Shown here piece after piece: positions 59,247-64,000 of a stretch of 64,000 nucleotides of DNA (the first letter of the stretch is position 1; each line of letters starts with the position of its first letter). Both the position numbers and the translations under genes were made by a program. The stretch is from Cellulophaga tyrosinoxydans (GTDB taxonomy: Bacteria; Bacteroidota; Bacteroidia; Flavobacteriales; Flavobacteriaceae), in assembly GCF_900176415.1 (NCBI RefSeq), contig NZ_FWXO01000004.1, forward strand, positions 248,001-312,000, given 5' to 3'. The notes under the pieces are model-generated. The model was given only the letters and a program-made list of their open reading frames with translations, did not search any database and was not told the DNA's origin.

Positions 59247-62150
59247 ATGAAAGCTACTAGGTTATTCACTGCGCTTGTGTTACTCTTTACTTCTTGTGTT
59301 TTTTCACAAAAAATTACCGATGAAAAAATTAAGGAGCAAATAATAGCTTATAAAAATGATATTCGAGGTCCATACAGAGATATTCGCTGGTTTTGTACCG
59401 ATGGAAGCATTCGTCAACCAAAAGATCCTTGTCCAGATAATATTGGTCCTGGAGTGCAACACGCAAGATATAAAGATGCCGTAATAGCCTTAGGTAAAAG
59501 CAATCACATTTACTTTGGTCAAATTCTAGCAGCAACAAATCATAAAGATTTTTGGGATGCTGAAAACAATCATTCTAGATTAAAACAATACCAGTTAGAT
59601 AAATACATTCGCACTATAGATAATGGGTGGATAAATCAAAAAAGCCAATTTTACCGAGGTTCTCTTCAAATTGAAGATGAACAAGCCTGGGGTATAGAAT
59701 TTTACAAATGGTTACTAAAAGATGATCAAAACATTGCTGCAAATTATTTTCTAATTAGACAGTCGTTAAAAGATATTCCACATAATGACGATGATAACAC
59801 TTCGCAATTAATGCGTAGCCAGTCTAAAGTAATATCGGATTTGTACGAGCCTTTCATGAATTTACGTGTAAAAATTCATAGTCAACCTGAGTTTGTAGAT
59901 ATTGAAAAAGTACGCAACTTTAAAACCGAAAATGCCGCAAAACTCACTACTGATCTCAACAAAAAAATTGATGAACTAGTAGCTACGATGAAAGTTTTTT
60001 ACAAACCTATTGAAGCCAGCACATTTTTAGCCAATTCTCCACAACTTAAAAATACAGAAATTGGTGCTAAAATAGCAACTTATGCAGCGAACACTTTACA
60101 AAGTAGCCCAGCTAACTTGGTGATTAATACGGCTCAGATGCTATTGGATGTTAGAGATGCTGTAAGTACAGAAAAATCGCCAATAGTACGACTCCAATTA
60201 TTAGACATTTCAATAAAATTAGAAGAAATTTTATTTAAAAATGCTCAAAATTGGGCTCCTGAAGACTTAAAAGGCTTACTAGAAAAAGTGTGTTATCTTG
60301 GAATGGCAACTGCAGGATCTGGTTATATAGAAACATGGGAATGGGAACAAATTATGGGCACTTTGAGCAATTATGATGCTGATAAAATGAGTTTAAATGA
60401 TTTAACCACAATTCTAGAAAGTGCTCGTAGCGAAGTAGAATGGAGTGCGGCAATGGTTAAAGCAAATTACCAAGATGTTGTTAACCAGTATACCAATTTT
60501 GAACCTAAGGCTTATGGCTTTGTTGATGATAAAATTAGAGGTTCCATTGCATTGTATTTAGGTCAAAGTGTTGGGCAATTAGGTGATTTTATTGCTAAAG
60601 AATCCGCTTTAAGCAATAAAGTTATAGACCTTGCCAACCAAAGTAGCATTCGCGGATTAAATCCTGGTTATGCCTATGGAGAATTGGTTGTGGTTGATGG
60701 TAATCCTGACGGTACCGAAGTTGCCGCTAATAAAATCTATATTTTTGAAAGACCTCCTGCAGATTTAAAACCTGTAGCTGGTATTGCTACAGTCGCAGAA
60801 GGCAATATGGTTTCTCATGTGCAGTTATTAGCAAGAAATTTAGGGATTCCAAATGCAGCTTTGTCTGACCAAAATTTACGCGATTTACTAAAATACAATG
60901 GTAAAAAAGTATTTTATGCGGTATCGAATAAAGGGAACGTGATTATAAAATTAGAAAAAGATATGACTTCGGACGAGTTGGCTCTTTTTGCTAAAAAAGA
61001 ACGTAAAGAAGAACGTATTGAAGTACCGGTAGAACAGATAAAATTAGCTGAAACCAAAATTTTAAACTTAAGGAGTGTAGATGCTAGTGATTCTGGTAAA
61101 CTTTGCGGTCCTAAAGCCGCTAATTTAGGTCAGCTTAAAAAAATGTTTCCAGATAATGTGGTTGAAGGCTTAGTAATCCCTTTTGGTATATTTAGACAAC
61201 ACATGAACCAAATAATGCCTGGAAGAGCCGAATCTTATTGGACATTTTTGAATAATATGTTTGATACAGCTGAAAAAATGCGCGCATCAAACACAAACGA
61301 GGAGGAAGTTGAAGCATACCAATTAAAGCAATTAGAAACACTAAGAGGCGCTATTAAAAAAATGCCATTAAATGAAGCATTCACCACTGCATTAGAAAAA
61401 GATTTTCAAAGCGTGTTTGGTAAAAACTTGGGAAATATTCCTGTCTTTTTAAGAAGTGATACAAATATGGAAGATTTAAAAGACTTTACTGGTGCAGGTT
61501 TAAATCTTACCCTATTTAATGTAGTTGATAAAGAAAAAATAATTGAAGGCATTAAAGATGTTTGGGCTTCGCCTTATACCGAACGTAGCTTTAAATGGCG
61601 CCAAAAATATTTATTAAATCCTGAAAATGTATTCCCTTCTATTTTAGTAATACCTAGTGTAGATGTTGATTACTCTGGAGTATTAATAACGAAAGGGTTA
61701 AGCTCAGGCAACGAAAATGATTTAACCGTGGCGTTCAGCCGTGGGGCTGGAGGAGCTGTGGATGGCCAATCTGCAGAAACCTATTTAATTAAAAATGATG
61801 GTGGTTACCAACTTCTTGCCCCTGCTCGAGAACCTTATCATAACACATTACCAGTTACTGGTGGTACTGGGAAAAAAATGGTATCTTTTGAGAAATCGGT
61901 TTTAAACGATCAAAATATTAAAGAAATAAAGGCCTTGGCGCAGACCATTAGAACCACTATGGCAAAAGAAACGAACTCGGATTATAAAGGGGCTTATGAT
62001 GTAGAATTAGGCTTTAAAGAAAACAAACTATGGCTGTTCCAAATACGTCCTTTTGTTGAGAATAAAAAGGCATTGAGTTCTACATATTTGGAATCGATCA
62101 CCCCTAAAATTGATAAAAACAAAGAAATTAATCTTTCAACTAAATTATAA
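59247..62150 (+). CDS. Exported dikinase-like protein with glucan water dikinase domain order
   Basis: A 967-residue protein with an N-terminal export signal (about 1-21, ending VFSQ; Cys17 is a weak lipidation candidate). Residues 25-470 are a helical region I do not recognise. Residues 475-570 form a phosphohistidine swivelling domain with His524 in GNMVSHVQLLARNLGIPNA. Residues 610-940 form a PPDK/PEPS-type ATP-binding domain with KAANLG (623-628), RSDTNMEDL including Arg736, DVE (918-920) and FQIRPF including Gln932 and Arg934. The His-then-ATP order is that of glucan water dikinases and the reverse of PEP synthase and PPDK. ATP-grasp catalytic residues look intact, although the protein is predicted to leave the cytoplasm. 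Confidence 0.82.
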   Translation: MKATRLFTALVLLFTSCVFSQKITDEKIKEQIIAYKNDIRGPYRDIRWFCTDGSIRQPKDPCPDNIGPGVQHARYKDAVIALGKSNHIYFGQILAATNHKDFWDAENNHSRLKQYQLDKYIRTIDNGWINQKSQFYRGSLQIEDEQAWGIEFYKWLLKDDQNIAANYFLIRQSLKDIPHNDDDNTSQLMRSQSKVISDLYEPFMNLRVKIHSQPEFVDIEKVRNFKTENAAKLTTDLNKKIDELVATMKVFYKPIEASTFLANSPQLKNTEIGAKIATYAANTLQSSPANLVINTAQMLLDVRDAVSTEKSPIVRLQLLDISIKLEEILFKNAQNWAPEDLKGLLEKVCYLGMATAGSGYIETWEWEQIMGTLSNYDADKMSLNDLTTILESARSEVEWSAAMVKANYQDVVNQYTNFEPKAYGFVDDKIRGSIALYLGQSVGQLGDFIAKESALSNKVIDLANQSSIRGLNPGYAYGELVVVDGNPDGTEVAANKIYIFERPPADLKPVAGIATVAEGNMVSHVQLLARNLGIPNAALSDQNLRDLLKYNGKKVFYAVSNKGNVIIKLEKDMTSDELALFAKKERKEERIEVPVEQIKLAETKILNLRSVDASDSGKLCGPKAANLGQLKKMFPDNVVEGLVIPFGIFRQHMNQIMPGRAESYWTFLNNMFDTAEKMRASNTNEEEVEAYQLKQLETLRGAIKKMPLNEAFTTALEKDFQSVFGKNLGNIPVFLRSDTNMEDLKDFTGAGLNLTLFNVVDKEKIIEGIKDVWASPYTERSFKWRQKYLLNPENVFPSILVIPSVDVDYSGVLITKGLSSGNENDLTVAFSRGAGGAVDGQSAETYLIKNDGGYQLLAPAREPYHNTLPVTGGTGKKMVSFEKSVLNDQNIKEIKALAQTIRTTMAKETNSDYKGAYDVELGFKENKLWLFQIRPFVENKKALSSTYLESITPKIDKNKEINLSTKL

Positions 62151-62151
62151 A

Positions 62152-63414
62152 ATGAAGAAAGTACTTTTGTTAGGTATTGTAATTTGCTCTTGTTTAGCAT
62201 TCACTACGCTAACTTTCTATCCTATAGATGGATACGAGCAAACTGGAATAAAAAGACTATTACGACTTGAATTAATAAAAAAAGGCGAATTAAAAGCTTC
62301 CTCCTCTCCATTACCCGAAGGAGCTATGAAATCGTGGAGTGAAATTAATTTAAATTTAACGACGAAATCTTCCGATAGCGTTGGAGCCTTCTTACAAGTA
62401 GATGAAGCATTTCAAAAAGAAATAGGTGGACTTTTTAGAGGATTGGATAAAAGCTATTCTCTTGCGGTATTAGACATTTCAGATTTAGATAGTATTCGAT
62501 ATGCAAAACGAAATGAAACGGCAGGATATCAACCCGGAAGCGTAGGTAAATTGGCTGTTTTAGCAGGTTTGTTTAAGCAATTGGCCTTAATTTATCCAGA
62601 TTCTTGGGAAAAGCGTACCGAACTATTAAAAAACAAAACGGTAAAAGCAGGCGTTTGGGGATTAACTGACGAACACACTATTCCTATTTATAATGTAGAA
62701 AAGCAAACCTTGGTGAAAAGACAGGTAATTGCTAGTGATGTTTTTTCGCTATATGAATGGGCAGATCATATGCTTTCTGTTAGCAATAATGGCGCTGCAA
62801 GCATTGTTTGGCGCGAGGTTCTACTTATGGCAGCTTTTTGCGACGAGTACCCTAATTTGACAGAAGAACAGGCTGATTTCTATTTTAAAAATACGCCTAA
62901 AAAAGTTTTAACAGACCTTGGAAATGATGTTGTTAATCTTCCATTACGCGATTTAGGAATAAGGTCTGATGAATGGCGTTTAGGTAGCTTTTTCACTAGA
63001 GGAGCTAACACGTATGTTGGCGATAAAGGTGGTAGTATTGGAACTCCAATTGGACTAATGAAATTTTTAATACAATTAGAACAAGGAAAAGTGGTTGATG
63101 AAAAGAGTAGCTTAGAAATGAAGCGATTAATGTACATGACTGATCGTAGAATTCGCTATGCACAATCCCCTGTTTTAAAAGACGCTGCTGTTTATTTCAA
63201 ATCTGGTAGTTTATATAAATGTGATAGATCTAACGGACAAGTATGTGGAAAATATATGGGTAATGTTCAAAATTTTATGAACTCTGTAATCATAGTAGAA
63301 CACCCAGATAATTGCACCTATATGGTGGTTTTAATGACGAATGTTTTACGTAAAAATTCTGCTTCGGATCACATGTATTTGGCCTCTGCGATAGATAAAG
63401 TTATTCGCAAATAG
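62152..63414 (+). CDS. Exported SxxK serine hydrolase, class A beta-lactamase/penicillin-binding-like
   Basis: A 420-residue exported protein (signal about 1-17) with the three active-site motifs of the penicillin-recognising superfamily: Ser130-V-G-Lys133 (QPGSVGKL), SNN at 211-213 (as in SDN) and Lys350-Ser-Gly (YFKSGSLYKC). Ser70 and Lys73-type pairs of class A enzymes occur in this order. It lacks an obvious Glu166 loop, so it is more likely a peptidase, esterase or DD-peptidase relative than a beta-lactamase. It starts one base after the dikinase stop codon, so they are co-translated. An in-frame start 42 bases upstream overlaps the dikinase gene and was rejected. Confidence 0.78.
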   Translation: MKKVLLLGIVICSCLAFTTLTFYPIDGYEQTGIKRLLRLELIKKGELKASSSPLPEGAMKSWSEINLNLTTKSSDSVGAFLQVDEAFQKEIGGLFRGLDKSYSLAVLDISDLDSIRYAKRNETAGYQPGSVGKLAVLAGLFKQLALIYPDSWEKRTELLKNKTVKAGVWGLTDEHTIPIYNVEKQTLVKRQVIASDVFSLYEWADHMLSVSNNGAASIVWREVLLMAAFCDEYPNLTEEQADFYFKNTPKKVLTDLGNDVVNLPLRDLGIRSDEWRLGSFFTRGANTYVGDKGGSIGTPIGLMKFLIQLEQGKVVDEKSSLEMKRLMYMTDRRIRYAQSPVLKDAAVYFKSGSLYKCDRSNGQVCGKYMGNVQNFMNSVIIVEHPDNCTYMVVLMTNVLRKNSASDHMYLASAIDKVIRK

Positions 63415-63415
63415 G

Positions 63416-64000
63416 CTATTCTAAGGTATTTAACTCAGAAAGTGCATTTTCAGCAAATGTTCTTATTTTTAAATTTACACTTTTTGAGTATTTCTCCAGC
63501 AGTGGAATGTACTTTTTATCTTTTTGCTTTCCTATTAAAAAGAAAACAGCGAGTTTAAGTTTTAGATCATTGGCATCTAACAATAACTGAAAGCACTCCA
63601 TTTCCGATAAAACTTTTTGTTTAAATTGATGGATCATATCCTCGGATGTCACATCTATACCACTACTTTCTAAAATCGGCAAGAGTTTACGTTTTAACTC
63701 TCCAGATAATAAGTTATCTAAAAACTCAATGGCATTACTTCTAGCTTCTTGTTGCTCGCTTGTAAGGCCAGCATATGCTATATTTATATCGTTCTGTTTG
63801 TACTTTAAGCCTAAGAGTTTAAAAATACGCTCTAAACCTGCATCTAATCTTCGTTCTAATAATTCTAACAATGCACCTCTTGCTTCCCTTTCATCATCTA
63901 AAATAAGTTCTTTCGATTTTTTTCTATTGCGGTACGATACAATTATTTGTGTGTGCATTGCTGATAAAGTGTTATGATAAAGTTTGCATTCATCATAAAT
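63416..64000 (-). CDS. C-terminal part of an ATP/ADP (Npt1/Npt2-type) translocase-like HEAT protein, 5' end outside the window
   Basis: The reading frame stays open through the right edge of the window, so the 194 visible residues are only the C-terminus and the Met at 63958 is internal. The segments RGALLELLERRLDAGLERIFKLLGLKYK, SNAIEFLDNLLSGELKRKLLPILESSG and the HEAT-like tail (KLAVFFLIGKQKDKKYIPLLEKYS) resemble, from memory, the C-terminal HEAT extension of Bacteroidota nucleotide translocase (Npt1/Npt2) proteins. The membrane part would lie to the right. It converges on the serine hydrolase with one base between stop codons. Identification rests on this remembered pattern only. Confidence 0.5.
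   Translation of the reverse strand: MYDECKLYHNTLSAMHTQIIVSYRNRKKSKELILDDEREARGALLELLERRLDAGLERIFKLLGLKYKQNDINIAYAGLTSEQQEARSNAIEFLDNLLSGELKRKLLPILESSGIDVTSEDMIHQFKQKVLSEMECFQLLLDANDLKLKLAVFFLIGKQKDKKYIPLLEKYSKSVNLKIRTFAENALSELNTLE

Noticed and set aside
62152-63414. A true class A beta-lactamase
   Set aside because: SxxK, SNN and KSG are present, but the length is about 420 residues, no clear Glu166 omega loop was found, and linkage to the dikinase argues for another role.
63416-63958. A complete 180-residue HEAT protein starting at Met 63958
   Set aside because: The same frame is open through the last base of the window, and the sequence before the Met looks coding, so the gene continues to the right.
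1-64000. Mobile elements, prophage, CRISPR or att sites
   Set aside because: No transposase, integrase, terminal inverted repeats, evenly spaced repeats or duplicated tRNA ends were found. The tRNA-His 3' end is not repeated in the window.

Overview
The window is AT-rich DNA (roughly one third GC by eye) that reads as a marine member of the Flavobacteriaceae (Bacteroidota). The evidence is a SusC/SusD pair in an alginate-utilisation locus, Bacteroidota-type promoters (-7 TAnnTTTG, -33 TTG) without Shine-Dalgarno sites, many FxxC-type lipoproteins, a short-loop CydA, and families typical of the group (DUF2141, DUF4870, head-GIN DUF2807, PspC/PadR). No insertion sequence, phage gene, CRISPR array or rRNA was seen. 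One tRNA-His is present.

Layout. 0-12 kb: alginate utilisation in two minus-strand operons, susC-susD-PKD lipoprotein-PL7 lyase and PL6-PL17-KdgF cupin. Both promoters carry the same 10-bp palindromes at an exact 13-bp pitch directly on the -7 box, so one unseen regulator probably controls both. A likely antisense RNA lies in the susC leader. 12-20 kb: a Crp/Fnr regulator followed by rhodanese/HMA/cytochrome c, sulfite dehydrogenase/cytochrome c/di-iron hydroxylase, and cydAB. These three promoters each carry GTAAC-N4-GTTAC at exactly the same distance from the -7 element, which defines a small regulon. 20-23 kb: a minus-strand cluster of a predicted PD-(D/E)XK nuclease, a NYN/LabA-type protein and an orphan type III-like adenine methylase. 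23-29 kb: a hydroxyproline catabolic operon with a divergent AraC regulator. 29-47 kb: mostly housekeeping and envelope genes (M28 peptidase, tRNA-His, TPR histidine kinase, transketolase, SmpB, an orphan SecD P1-head protein, Dps/OxyR, PBP4, Nudix). 47-53 kb: a PadR-PspC envelope module, a DUF2807 lipoprotein, a dipeptide epimerase with a KBL/AONS-like PLP enzyme, and thioredoxin reductase. 54-59 kb: a formylglycine-generating-type lipoprotein and a sucrose-phosphorylase-like GH13, PfkB sugar kinase and LacI regulator locus.

The right end (59.2-64.0 kb) is the most unusual part. A 967-residue protein has an export signal, a central phosphohistidine domain and a C-terminal ATP-binding domain, the order found in glucan water dikinases. 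It is coupled to an exported SxxK serine hydrolase. Tail-to-tail with them is the 3' end of a gene resembling the HEAT-type C-terminus of ATP/ADP (Npt-type) translocases. Together these suggest an ATP-dependent modification outside the cytoplasm, which is a hypothesis.

All family assignments come from motifs read by eye. No database search was run.
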